From Methylocaldum sp002005105 (lineage in GTDB: Bacteria > Pseudomonadota > Gammaproteobacteria > Methylococcales > Methylococcaceae): a DNA stretch of 64,000 bases. A model generated the notes under the pieces. It did not search any database. It was not told the DNA's origin and saw only the letters and a list, made by a program, of their open reading frames with translations. Numbering within the stretch: position 1 is the first letter of the stretch; every line of letters starts with the position of its first letter. Shown in pieces: positions 8,583-17,558 of this stretch. A program made the position numbers and the translations under genes. The stretch spans positions 4,960,001-5,024,000 of the forward strand of contig NZ_CP194902.1 in NCBI RefSeq assembly GCF_051027545.1, written 5' to 3'.

Positions 8583-10393
8583 GCGAGAATTCGAAACAGT
8601 TGCGACTCGTAGAAATCGCCGGCGCGAAGGAGCCGCCGCTGCTCGCTCGGATCGCTCATGCCGGCGCAGATCGCGCACTGTCCCAAGCGAAACGCGGCAT
8701 AGGCCGCGCAGTAAAAGGCCAGCGTCCCCGGTGTAGGCAACTCGCCGCCCGCATCGGCGAACGCACTCAGCAAAGGCCGGACGGTTTCGCTATCGAGCCG
8801 CCATTCGACCGTCGCGCCCGCCAAGTCCCAAATCAGGGGCTGACGTCCGATTACCGTATGATCCGTCGAATGCCCGGCGCAATCGACCTTGATCAGCCTC
8901 CCGTCGATCGAGCGTATCCACTCCTCGGGTGCCAGCCGCCCATCGCCGTAGGCTGGCCATGGATGCTCCGGGACCAACCCGTTCCACCGTAGCGTACGCG
9001 TTGCCAAGGCCTCTCCCAGACTTTCCCGAGTGTTCCAGTACAACATCTCTTTGAGCCGCTCCAGCGATGTCCTTTGCTCGGAAATCGAAAGCGCGGTACC
9101 GGCCGCATCGACGATGTAGCGCCCGATTCGATCCAGAACAGCGGTATTGCATTGATCTATTTGAAGCGGCTTGCCTTCGATCCAGAGCCTCGCCACGAAA
9201 CCGTGGGCGGAATCCAGAGGAGCCAGGGTCCATCCGCGTTGAGCCAGCCATGCCATGCTATCCCTGACCGCCTCCGCCCCGCCGGCCAGTCCTTCGAATT
9301 TCCACAGCACCGACGAGCCGTCACGCCGCACCACCCGATATTTGGCCCGCTCGAATGCGACGAACGCCGCCGGCCATTCCTGCTCATGCCGATAGACGGC
9401 ATGCCGCCACATCCCGCCGCTCAGATCGTCCACCCGAACGGCCGGGCCGCTGCGATATGCCAGCTCTTCCGCTAGCGGCCGGCCCTGCCAAGCCATTTCG
9501 CTCGGCCCGACGACATACCTCGGCGTATCGCTCCACCACCTCCGCACGTCTTCGGTTCCGGCGTTTCCGGGGCCGCGGTCATGTCCCGGAAAAAAGCCGA
9601 TTCCGGATCGATCGAGTCCCGCTTCGACCAGCGCTTGAGCCGCGGCCGCCATCGACGAGCCGGATAGCCCGGGCCCTTCGTCGACGACCAATCCGAAAAC
9701 CGCTCCTTGAACCGCCTCGCGAGGAATCGCCGCGCGCCGCGCATACGGGTGCCCCGACGGCCTGACCGTCAGCCGTCGCACGTTCCATCCGGCTTGAGCC
9801 AGCTCCCGCGCCACCACCGCCGAAAGACTGGTCCCGATGCTGCGAATGCCGACCACCACCGCCCGCCGCGAATCGGAATCCGCATGATTGCGAACCCATA
9901 ATCTCGCGGCTTGGGCGTATTGCTCCGGATAGAGCGCGTAGAATGCAAATCCTTCCGGCACTTTGACGCGCACCGTCAAGTCCGCCGGCAGTTCGAGTTG
10001 GGCGAGCGCTTCTTGGAGTGGCCCGAGATCGGAATCGTGGAGAAACGCGTCGGCGGCGAGATCGGTGACGCTCATGATGCGTTCTACGAGCGTGTCGTTT
10101 TCCACCCGGTCGGCCAGGGCTTGCTCCAGTTGTCCCGCGTCGATCAGCAGCCTTCGGCGGGCGTCCCGTCCTTCGCCCGCCGCATACTGTGGCGCCGTAT
10201 CCGCTTGCCCATCCATTGCGTCGGGAAAGGATTCCCGACCTACTCGGCGGCATCGATCGGTAGGTCGGCAATCCTTTGCCGACGAATCCGTTCGATCCGG
10301 CGCATGGCCGCTCGCACGGTCGGCCCATTGCCGAACCCGGCCGAGCGTGGCGGTAACAGGCTCTTCGTAGCTTGGGTCGCCATAAACAATCAT
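8579..10393 (-). CDS. Phosphoribosyltransferase-like / kinase-like fusion protein
   Basis: I do not recognise a named function. The N-terminal half contains a type I phosphoribosyltransferase-like fold: VVVGIRSIGTSLSAVVARE, then RPSGHPYARR, then the PRPP-loop-like VVDEGPGLSGSSM. The C-terminal half looks like an aminoglycoside-phosphotransferase/kinase fold: VLWKFEGLAGG as lysine strand, YGDGRLAPEEWI in the place of the catalytic loop and LIWDLAGATVEW as the metal segment. Start taken at the ATG giving MIVYGDPSYEEP; an in-frame ATG at 10417 adds eight residues. Residues from about 37 to 58 are encoded by two inverted GTAGGTCGG repeats. It converges with the histidine phosphatase and is divergent from the pyruvyl transferase gene. 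A role in salvage or activation of a nucleotide-linked metabolite is conceivable. Confidence 0.6.
   Translation of the reverse strand: MIVYGDPSYEEPVTATLGRVRQWADRASGHAPDRTDSSAKDCRPTDRCRRVGRESFPDAMDGQADTAPQYAAGEGRDARRRLLIDAGQLEQALADRVENDTLVERIMSVTDLAADAFLHDSDLGPLQEALAQLELPADLTVRVKVPEGFAFYALYPEQYAQAARLWVRNHADSDSRRAVVVGIRSIGTSLSAVVARELAQAGWNVRRLTVRPSGHPYARRAAIPREAVQGAVFGLVVDEGPGLSGSSMAAAAQALVEAGLDRSGIGFFPGHDRGPGNAGTEDVRRWWSDTPRYVVGPSEMAWQGRPLAEELAYRSGPAVRVDDLSGGMWRHAVYRHEQEWPAAFVAFERAKYRVVRRDGSSVLWKFEGLAGGAEAVRDSMAWLAQRGWTLAPLDSAHGFVARLWIEGKPLQIDQCNTAVLDRIGRYIVDAAGTALSISEQRTSLERLKEMLYWNTRESLGEALATRTLRWNGLVPEHPWPAYGDGRLAPEEWIRSIDGRLIKVDCAGHSTDHTVIGRQPLIWDLAGATVEWRLDSETVRPLLSAFADAGGELPTPGTLAFYCAAYAAFRLGQCAICAGMSDPSEQRRLLRAGDFYESQLFRILA
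10219..10284. repeat. Pair of inverted GTAGGTCGG repeats inside a coding frame
   Basis: A minus-oriented copy (10219-10243) and a plus-oriented copy (10260-10284) of the GTAGGTCGGsAATCCTTT palindrome face each other across 16 bp. Both are translated as part of the phosphoribosyltransferase-like protein without a stop or frame break. The same element is intergenic at 4508 and, split by another element, at 6856 and 55679. Confidence 0.85.
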
Positions 10394-10462
10394 ATTTTCT
10401 TGGACCGTGCCGCACATCGCTTTTCGCGCGCCATCTAATCGTTAAAGCAGGAACGGAACGCT

Positions 10463-11533
10463 ATGGGGAATCCTAAGCCAAGGATGGGAATCCTGACCTT
10501 TCACCGCTGCATCAATTACGGCAGCTACTGGCAAGCGCGTTGCCTGGTGGAGGAACTACGCTCGCGCGGGCACGAGGCCGTGATCCTGGATCACGATGCC
10601 TGGCGGATCAAACGCGCCGAATGGACGTGCGCACTCCGCCCTGTCCTGCCGACGTCGGTTCCAAGCATGGACTACCTGCTCTACGGCTTGAAGCTCCTCA
10701 AGTTTCTCCGTGCCATTTCCAAGCTGCCGCGTTCGCCGCGCTTCAACCTCGAACATGCGAGCAATCTGGAAAGCTTCGATCGGGTGATCGTCGGCAGCGA
10801 CGAAGTGTGGAATCTGAGACACCCCTGGTATGGCGGATGTCCACTGTTCTTCGGCGCCGGCATCGGGGCACGGCTGGTTTCCTATGGCGCCAGTTTCGGC
10901 AATTACGACGCTTCGCAAGAACTCGAACCGGCTTGGGCGGATCGACTGCGCAGGTTCGAGGCGATTTCGGTTCGCGACGACAACTCCCGCGCCATTATTC
11001 AAAACGCGCTCGGCTTCGAACCGGAATTGGTGCTCGACCCCTGTCTTCAGTTCATGCCGAGACCGGAAGGAATCTGGCGCGGGCCGGATCGGCCTTTCGT
11101 AGCGGTCTATGGGCACAATTTCTCCGAGGCATTCGGCCGAAATGTTAGGCGCTGGGCCAGATCGCACGGCTATCCGATGGTCAGCCTGGGCTATCGGAAC
11201 GACTGGGCCGATCAGCAATGGATCACCGCCGGTCCGCAGGATTTCGCCCATGCCATGGCCCGTGCGGAAGCGGTAGCGACCAACTTCTTCCACGGCTGTA
11301 TTTTTGCCCTCCGCCATGCCAAACCTTTCGTCTCCGAGCGCTCCCCGTACCGGTCCACCAAGATCGAAAACTTGATGGCCATGATCGGCGGAGAAAAGCG
11401 TCTACTATCGGAAGATTCGACGGCGACCACTTACGACGTCTGCCTGAGCGAACTTTTGGATTCCCGGATACTCGACCGGGTCGATCGGCTCCGTCGACAG
11501 TCGAACGAATTTCTCGATCACGCATTGGATTGA
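10463..11533 (+). CDS. Polysaccharide pyruvyl transferase family protein
   Basis: The 356-residue protein fits the WcaK/CsaB polysaccharide pyruvyl transferase family. It has an N-terminal FHRCINYGSYWQ segment, VIVGSDEVWN near residue 113, SYGASFG, and the later AISVRDDNS and FFHGCIFALRH blocks in the expected order. Members transfer a pyruvyl ketal from PEP to a sugar in an exopolysaccharide or wall polymer. Only 3 bp separate it from an FrhB-like gene, a pairing often seen in polysaccharide loci. The actual sugar acceptor cannot be told from sequence. No glycosyltransferase or exporter is present in this stretch, so the rest of such a pathway must be elsewhere. Confidence 0.82.
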   Translation: MGNPKPRMGILTFHRCINYGSYWQARCLVEELRSRGHEAVILDHDAWRIKRAEWTCALRPVLPTSVPSMDYLLYGLKLLKFLRAISKLPRSPRFNLEHASNLESFDRVIVGSDEVWNLRHPWYGGCPLFFGAGIGARLVSYGASFGNYDASQELEPAWADRLRRFEAISVRDDNSRAIIQNALGFEPELVLDPCLQFMPRPEGIWRGPDRPFVAVYGHNFSEAFGRNVRRWARSHGYPMVSLGYRNDWADQQWITAGPQDFAHAMARAEAVATNFFHGCIFALRHAKPFVSERSPYRSTKIENLMAMIGGEKRLLSEDSTATTYDVCLSELLDSRILDRVDRLRRQSNEFLDHALD

Positions 11534-11536
11534 CCG

Positions 11537-12928
11537 ATGCCGACCCCAGCCGATCGACAGACCTTCAGTCCGCGGGACATCGTGGATTCTGATCTCTGCA
11601 TCGGCTGCGGCAGTTGCGTGGCACGGGCGAATGCCTTCGCCTCGCGGATGGAGCTGGACCGGTACGGGCAATATAAGCCGACAGGGTCTCCCGAATGGCT
11701 GCGCCGCAGATCCTCGGAGTTCGCGCGAATCTGCCCGTTTTCGCCTGGTGCAAGGGACGAGAACGAGCTGGCCGAGCAGCTTTTTCCGGATGCCGGCCGG
11801 CACGATTCCGCCGTGGGACATTTTCGAGCCGCCTACGTGGGTTACGTGGCCGAAAAGGACTTCCGCGAGCGTGGAAGCTCGGGCGGCATGGTCAGCTGGG
11901 TTTTGGCGGAATTGCTGCGCAGCGGGCGGATCGACGGCGCGGCGCATGTCGCGGCCACGGACCCGAAGCGCGACGGGCTGTTCTTCCGTTATCGGATCTC
12001 GCGCACCGAGGACGAAATCCTGGCTGGCGCGAAGTCGCGCTATTATCCGGTGGAATTATCGGACGCGCTCGGACTCATCCGGGCGAATCCGGGACGCTAT
12101 GCCGTGGTCGGAGTCCCCTGTTTCATCAAGGCGGTACAACTCCTCCGCCGCTATGATCCCGTGTTTCGCGAACGCATTCGGTTCACCCTGGGGCTTTTCT
12201 GCGGCCATATGAAAAGCGCCCGTTTCGTGGAAAGCTTCGCCTGGCAAATGGGTGTCTCGATGGACGACATTTTAGATGTCGAATTCCGCCATAAGGACCC
12301 CGATCGTCCGGCGAACTGGTACACCGCTCAATTGACGCTCAGGAACGGGCAAGTGGTACAGAAGGACTGGTGGCATCTGGCGGACGGCGACTGGGGCGCC
12401 GGTTTTTTTCAGAACTCGGCCTGCAACGCCTGCGACGACGTGGTCGCGGAAACGGCCGACATCGCCTTCGGCGATGCCTGGGTGGAACCTTATTCATCCG
12501 ACGGGCGCGGCACGAATGTGGTCATCGTCCGCTCGCCGGAAATGGAACGGCTCGTGACGACCGGGTTCGAACAAGGCCGGCTGCACCTGACGCCGGTCGA
12601 CGCCCGGTTCGTCGAACAAACCCAGGCCGCGGGTTTTCGGCAGCGCCGGGAGGGTCTCGCCTATCGACTGAGTTGGCGGCGTCCCGGCGTGAAGCCGAGC
12701 AAGCGTGTACCGCCGGATTCCCGAGGCCTATCCGCCCGAAGAAAACTGATTTACCGGTTTCGCAGCCTGATCACGGCCTGGAGCCATCCGGTATTCCGGT
12801 TCGCCCGTTTGATCCGCCGGCCGGGGCTCTATATCCGCTGGGCGCGTCTGGCGTTGGCGATCTATCACGGTTTGGCCTATTCCCGGGGCTGGCTTGGCGC
12901 AATGATCGACCGATGGGGGCAACACTAA
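11537..12928 (+). CDS. Coenzyme F420 hydrogenase/dehydrogenase beta subunit (FrhB) family protein
   Basis: The 463-residue protein starts with a ferredoxin-like cysteine cluster CIGCGSC around residues 22-28 and CPFSPG. It continues with the FrhB N- and C-terminal domains: SSGGMVSW, a GVPCFIKAVQLL block, GLFCGHMKS, and CNACDDVVAETADIAFGDAW with further cysteines. In bacteria without F420-dependent methanogenesis such proteins commonly lie beside polysaccharide pyruvyl transferases and probably reduce or activate a sugar intermediate with a flavin and iron-sulfur cluster. Here it is co-transcribed with the pyruvyl transferase. The C-terminal 80 residues are basic and rich in arginine and tryptophan, possibly an amphipathic membrane contact. 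The exact reaction is unknown. Confidence 0.8.
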   Translation: MPTPADRQTFSPRDIVDSDLCIGCGSCVARANAFASRMELDRYGQYKPTGSPEWLRRRSSEFARICPFSPGARDENELAEQLFPDAGRHDSAVGHFRAAYVGYVAEKDFRERGSSGGMVSWVLAELLRSGRIDGAAHVAATDPKRDGLFFRYRISRTEDEILAGAKSRYYPVELSDALGLIRANPGRYAVVGVPCFIKAVQLLRRYDPVFRERIRFTLGLFCGHMKSARFVESFAWQMGVSMDDILDVEFRHKDPDRPANWYTAQLTLRNGQVVQKDWWHLADGDWGAGFFQNSACNACDDVVAETADIAFGDAWVEPYSSDGRGTNVVIVRSPEMERLVTTGFEQGRLHLTPVDARFVEQTQAAGFRQRREGLAYRLSWRRPGVKPSKRVPPDSRGLSARRKLIYRFRSLITAWSHPVFRFARLIRRPGLYIRWARLALAIYHGLAYSRGWLGAMIDRWGQH

Positions 12929-13410
12929 GGAGACTACGTATTACGTATAGAACATTTCGGTCTTCTGTTTTTTTCCCGTTATGGCGCGCCCGAGCATCGC
13001 CGGCTTGAGTCGGAACCGCCCGAAGGGGCACGCGAGGGATCGCGTGCGGCGACAAAGGCACACGGACGTGCCTTTTGTCGCCCCCGGATCAAGGCGGCGA
13101 AGCGCAGGATCAGCGCGCCATCCGGGTGCCCTTTCTTTGGGTTACTTTGGATTTGCGCCTGTCCTGGCGCAAACCCTTCGGGCGCACTTCGCGCGTCCAA
13201 ATTTGTTCCCGACAAATTTGTCTTTGGGCAAGCAAAGACAAACTCGCCGGGAGCGAGTTTGGACAGCCAAAGGCTGGCCCGAAGGGCAAACCCCATGGAT
13301 AGGGTTTGCAAAAGTAACTCGCCAGCGGGGCGAGACCCGCTCCAAAGCAGTCGCCGCGATCAGCGGCACCTTTTACCAAAGCGACTAATGCGAAAAGAAA
13401 TCACAACCCC
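12929..13410. repeat. Gene-free stretch holding a dispersed repeat with nested hairpins
   Basis: From about 13060 to 13340 the sequence matches the common gammaproteobacterial intergenic repeat whose ends read CTTTCTTTGGGTTACTTT and AAAGTAACTCG. Within it are at least three separate palindromes: AAATTTGT/ACAAATTT near 13199, CAAACTCG/CGAGTTTG near 13240 and GCAAACCC/GGGTTTGC near 13286. Short open frames cross the region on both strands, but they follow the repeat and I do not call them genes. A small palindrome TACGTATTACGTATA lies near 12936. Confidence 0.6.
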
Positions 13411-15582
13411 TCACCCGTGCTGCAAGCGCCTGGCGCTGAACACGTTGTGCACCTGGCCGATCTTGTCCAGCACCGAGCTGAGCTGTCCGGGGTCCGATAC
13501 CTCGGCCGTGATCCTCATGACGACCGACTGATCGTCCCCGTTGGTCTCGCTGTGGGTGCGCACGATATTGATATGTTCGTGCGCCAGAATATGGGTGATG
13601 TCCTTGAGCAGCCCCTTTCGATCCAGCGCCTTGACTTCGAGCTCCACCGGGAACGCTTCCGGCTCCGTACCCCAGGCCACGTCGATCAGACGGCTCATCT
13701 TGCGGGGCGGCAACTGAATGATGTTGTCGCAATCCTGGCGATGGATGGCGACGCCCTTGCCCACCGTTACATAACCGATGATCCGATCGCCGGGCTTGGG
13801 CTCGCAGCAATGGGCGAAATAGGTCAGAAGGTTGCGGACTCCCTGGATGGTCACCTCTTCCGATGCCTTGCCCGTCGCCGGCGGCAAGGGTTTTTTCGCC
13901 GGGGGAGCCGCCGGAACCTTCGGCTGCCATTCCGGAAGCTTCAAGGCATTGGCCAGTTGGGCCGGAGCGATGTCGGCGCGGCCGACGGCCAGCAGCAGAT
14001 CGTCCCCGCGCGGCAAATGGAAATGCCGTGCCAGCTCGTCCAGATCGACTTCCTTGATGCCCAGCTTCTGCCGCTCCCGGTCCAGAATGGATTTCCCGGC
14101 GCGAAGATGCTTTTCATGATCCTGCTGCTTGAACCATTGGCGGATCTTGGTACGCGCGTGGCCCGTCCTGACATAACCCAGGTGCGGATCGAGCCACCCG
14201 AGGCTCGGACCGCCGTGCTTGGCGGTGAGAATTTCGACCTTTTCGCCGGACTTGAGCGAATAGGTCAACGGCACGATACGTCCGTTGACCTTCGCGCCGC
14301 GGCAGCGGTGCCCCACCTCGGTGTGGATGTGATAGGCGAAATCCAGCGGCGTCGCTCCTTTACTTAACCGGACCACCTGCCCTTTCGGCGTCAGCACGAA
14401 GATCTGGTCCTCGAACAGTTCGGCGCGGAAATCCTCCAGCATCGACTGATCGTCGTCCCTGCTTTCCAGCAGGCGGCGCAGGGCATTGATGCTGCGATCG
14501 AGAACCGCGTCCTGCTTGCCGCCTTCCTTATATCGCCAGTGAGCCGCGACACCGTATTCGGCGAAATCGTGCATGGCCTGGGTGCGAATCTGAACTTCGA
14601 CCGGCCGGCCTTCGGGTCCGATCACCACCGTGTGCAGCGATTGATAGCCGTTTTCCTTGGGGTTGGCGATGTAATCGTCGAACTCCTTGGGAACGTGGAG
14701 CCAGCGGCCGTGCACCAGACCGAGCACCGCATAACAGGTCGCAACATCGTCGACGATGACCCTTACGGCGTGCAGGTCATACAGCTCCTCCAGGTCCAGC
14801 TCCTTGCGCTGCGTCTTCCGATAAATGCTGTAGATGTGCTTGGGACGGCCGTAAACCTTGGCGTGGATATGGTTCGCTTCCAATTCCTGCCGCAGTATCT
14901 CGATGAATTGACCGACGAAAGCTTCCCGCGTGGCGCGGTTGGTCGCCAACTGGTTGGCAAGATCGCGGTATTTGTCGGGGTTTAGATAGCGAAAAGCGAG
15001 ATCCTCCAGCTCCCACTTGAGCTGCCCCACGCCCAGCCGGTTCGCCAGGGGCGCGAACACGTCCAGGGTTTCCATGGCGATCCTTTGGCGCAACTCGCCG
15101 TCCTGATTCTTGAGCAGCCGCAAGCGCTGCAGACGATAGGCGAGCTTGACCAGCACCGCACGCACGTCGTTGACCACCGATAAAAGCATGCGGCGCAAGA
15201 GTTCCGCCTGGGCGGGCTCCTTGATTTCGGTCGGACGGTATTCGTCGAAGGTGTTGAGCCAATTGACCTTCTGCACCAAATCGGCGACGGTCTCCCCGAA
15301 TTGGGCCTTGATGTCGGCTTCCTTGAGCGTATCGCGGAGATAAGGATCGCTCAGCAGCGCAACCTGCAGCGTGAGCCCATCGGCCTTGATCCCGAGGAGA
15401 ATATCCGCGACGTCGATGCCGCGCGGCCTGACGATCGTATCTTGATCCCGCGCCCTGCGGGCGAGGTTCAGGGCCTCGGCGATCTTGCCGCGTTCGGCCC
15501 CGCCGGCAGTAGCCATCAGCCGCGCCTCCAAGTCATCGATAGCGTGAGAAGAGATATCAGAGCGAGACAGAGAATGCTTCAT
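13411..15582 (-). CDS. relA: GTP pyrophosphokinase RelA (ppGpp synthetase I)
   Basis: The protein (about 723 residues, E. coli RelA 744) has the RelA order of domains: a degenerate HD domain lacking the histidine-aspartate pair (LLSDPYL replaces it), the synthetase domain with YGRPKHIYSIYRK and ENGYQSLHTVV, a TGS domain beginning IFVLTPKGQVV, and a C-terminal ACT domain. The lost HD residues make it a synthesis-only enzyme that answers amino-acid starvation at the ribosome, in contrast to SpoT encoded at 48267. The ATG at 15582 was chosen over an in-frame GTG at 15600; neither has a strong ribosome binding site. It is transcribed in the same direction as the upstream diguanylate cyclase gene. 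Confidence 0.92.
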   Translation of the reverse strand: MKHSLSRSDISSHAIDDLEARLMATAGGAERGKIAEALNLARRARDQDTIVRPRGIDVADILLGIKADGLTLQVALLSDPYLRDTLKEADIKAQFGETVADLVQKVNWLNTFDEYRPTEIKEPAQAELLRRMLLSVVNDVRAVLVKLAYRLQRLRLLKNQDGELRQRIAMETLDVFAPLANRLGVGQLKWELEDLAFRYLNPDKYRDLANQLATNRATREAFVGQFIEILRQELEANHIHAKVYGRPKHIYSIYRKTQRKELDLEELYDLHAVRVIVDDVATCYAVLGLVHGRWLHVPKEFDDYIANPKENGYQSLHTVVIGPEGRPVEVQIRTQAMHDFAEYGVAAHWRYKEGGKQDAVLDRSINALRRLLESRDDDQSMLEDFRAELFEDQIFVLTPKGQVVRLSKGATPLDFAYHIHTEVGHRCRGAKVNGRIVPLTYSLKSGEKVEILTAKHGGPSLGWLDPHLGYVRTGHARTKIRQWFKQQDHEKHLRAGKSILDRERQKLGIKEVDLDELARHFHLPRGDDLLLAVGRADIAPAQLANALKLPEWQPKVPAAPPAKKPLPPATGKASEEVTIQGVRNLLTYFAHCCEPKPGDRIIGYVTVGKGVAIHRQDCDNIIQLPPRKMSRLIDVAWGTEPEAFPVELEVKALDRKGLLKDITHILAHEHINIVRTHSETNGDDQSVVMRITAEVSDPGQLSSVLDKIGQVHNVFSARRLQHG

Positions 15583-15648
15583 GAAAATCCGTATAAACAC
15601 ACAAGGTCGAGCAAGACAAGCAAACGGCGCACCAGCGCCAAAGACTAC

Positions 15649-16992
15649 TCAACCCCAGACCATCACCCGATTGCCTCCCGCACGCTTGGCCATGTACATC
15701 GCACTATCGGCCTGGAACAGAAGGTCCTCGCTGGTCGCGCCATGACGAGGATATTCCGCGATCCCCATCGAGAGCGTGCTGGTTAATACTTGGTCTTCAT
15801 AAACGATGTGTAATTCCTGAAACGCCAAACGCCAGGATTCGGCACGCTGAGCCGCCGTCAACAACGGAGCGCCCGGCAGAATGGCCACGAATTCCTCGCC
15901 GCCGAAGCGGCAGACGATATCCTCGCTGCGCAGGTGGCGCAGCAACAGTGCTGCCAGTTCCTTCAGGACCAGATCCCCCGCCGGATGACCATAAGTGTCG
16001 TTGAGTTGCTTGAAATGGTCGATGTCGATCATGACCAGACTGAGCGGCTGATCTTCCCGGGCCGATCGTGACAACTCGCGCCTCAGGGTCTCTTCCATGT
16101 ACCGCCGGTTGAACAGCGACGTCAGCGGATCGCGTACCGCCAAATCTCTCAGTTTTTCCTGCAATATCCGGTTCTCGGCCAATTGCGCTTCGAGCCGCTC
16201 GTTGCTGGCCTGCAATTTATCTTCCGCCAGCTTGCGATCGGTAATGTCGATCAGAAAAGTTAAAATCACGGATACCGTATCTTTCCCGTCCCGCAGCATG
16301 CTCGCGGACAAATCGCCCCAGAATACGCTTCCGTCCTTTCGGACCAAACGCTTCTCTCCCCGGTATTGGTCGACTTCACCGCCCAAAAGCGCCTCGGCTC
16401 GTTCGCGCGATACGAAACTGTCTTCCGAGGAAATGAGATCGCTCGGAGATAACGCGCTCATTTCGTCGGCGGTGTATCCGAACAGTTCCAACCAACGCCG
16501 ATTCACCTCGATAAACCGAAAATTCGTATCCAACAAAGCGATCCCGACGGCCGCCTGGTCGAACACCCCCCGCCACAAAGCGATGTTGGAACGAAACTCG
16601 GCTTCTTCCGGCTGGGGTATATAGGCGGGCACATCGATCAAGGACAACACGGCGATAGGCTCGCCGTCCAGCTCGGCCGCGCTTGCGTCGATCGAATACT
16701 TATGGTGTTTGTTCGACGCGTTCTTAAGAAGCGCCTCCGAACGGACCGTCTTCTTGTCAGAGCACACCGATTCGAGCAACTGCCGCAGAGCATTAGGGTC
16801 GTCGAACAGCACCGACGCATCGAGTCCGGGTTTGACGGTATCGCCGAAAAGTTCGCGAGCCGGGCGATTGAGAAAAAGCAGCTTTTGATCGGCCAGTCGA
16901 ATAGTAACGAGCGGAACAGGAATTTGGTCGCTCCAATCGGGAATGGGATTTGGAAACTCGGAATTCAGCACAAAATCCTGTGGGGCACACAT
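15649..16992 (-). CDS. PAS-GGDEF diguanylate cyclase
   Basis: The 447-residue soluble protein has a divergent N-terminal PAS-like segment, a clear second PAS domain (GVFDQAAVGIALLDTNF to the DITDRK end), a short coiled-coil linker and a C-terminal GGDEF domain. The active-site motif is GGEEF, preceded five residues earlier by an RxxD inhibitory site (RSED), so it should make cyclic di-GMP and be product-inhibited. No EAL domain and no transmembrane segment are present. The PAS ligand is unknown. The ATG at 16992 is preceded by a gene-free 566-bp stretch containing its promoter. Confidence 0.9.
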   Translation of the reverse strand: MCAPQDFVLNSEFPNPIPDWSDQIPVPLVTIRLADQKLLFLNRPARELFGDTVKPGLDASVLFDDPNALRQLLESVCSDKKTVRSEALLKNASNKHHKYSIDASAAELDGEPIAVLSLIDVPAYIPQPEEAEFRSNIALWRGVFDQAAVGIALLDTNFRFIEVNRRWLELFGYTADEMSALSPSDLISSEDSFVSRERAEALLGGEVDQYRGEKRLVRKDGSVFWGDLSASMLRDGKDTVSVILTFLIDITDRKLAEDKLQASNERLEAQLAENRILQEKLRDLAVRDPLTSLFNRRYMEETLRRELSRSAREDQPLSLVMIDIDHFKQLNDTYGHPAGDLVLKELAALLLRHLRSEDIVCRFGGEEFVAILPGAPLLTAAQRAESWRLAFQELHIVYEDQVLTSTLSMGIAEYPRHGATSEDLLFQADSAMYMAKRAGGNRVMVWG

Positions 16993-17558
16993 CTGATTAA
17001 CGTCCGTAAGACAAACCGACTCATCGCTAGTTCTTCAGCCAACCGATAACCAAATCCTATGCTCGAATATTAGCAAGGGCTAAGACGAACATCCACCGCG
17101 TTCCTCGACGCACACCGGATTAAAGACATCGGACCTTCGGCTGTGGCAGAATCCGCAGCGGCCGAACATCTCACGGTAATCCGTCATCGGCGCGACTCAA
17201 TCCGGACCGCCAGCGGGCCGGGGGAGCCGGCTTCAGCGAATATTCGGGAGGCGCTCGATGTCGCATTTTTCCGCTATCACAGTTTGGACTAGCGGTTTTG
17301 GCATACCGATCAATTCGCCATCGATAACAGCGTAGACTCATCGATTGTTTCAGCGGATTTACGCAGCCGTCCCATCAACGCCGCTTCAGACGGATGCTTA
17401 TACCAAGCAAAGCACCGGAAAAGAATTACGCACGGGATAAGCATCACATTTTCGGCAAGACGCGAAAATGCCGGGAACGGGTACCGCCCTTTCAAGGGGG
17501 CAAGACCGGCTTATTCCAGTCTTAGATCAGTCATCTATTAAAAAAGGGGGGAGAGGAT
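16993..17558. other. Gene-free 566-bp divergent region, cyclase / NDH-2
   Basis: The two flanking genes diverge, so promoters for both lie here. I looked for tRNAs, riboswitch cores and conserved small proteins and recognise none. A 61-codon minus-strand frame at 17310-17495 has no family resemblance or ribosome binding site and is not called. A long purine run just before 17559 (AAAAAAGGGGGGAGAGG) is the ribosome binding site of the NDH-2 gene. Confidence 0.5.

Noticed and set aside
13110..13379. Short open frames on both strands across the 13060-13340 repeat
   Set aside because: They follow the sequence of a dispersed intergenic repeat. Such frames recur with the repeat and are not evidence of a gene.
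17310..17495. 61-codon minus-strand frame in the cyclase/NDH-2 gap
   Set aside because: No ribosome binding site, no recognisable domain and no partner gene; likely chance.
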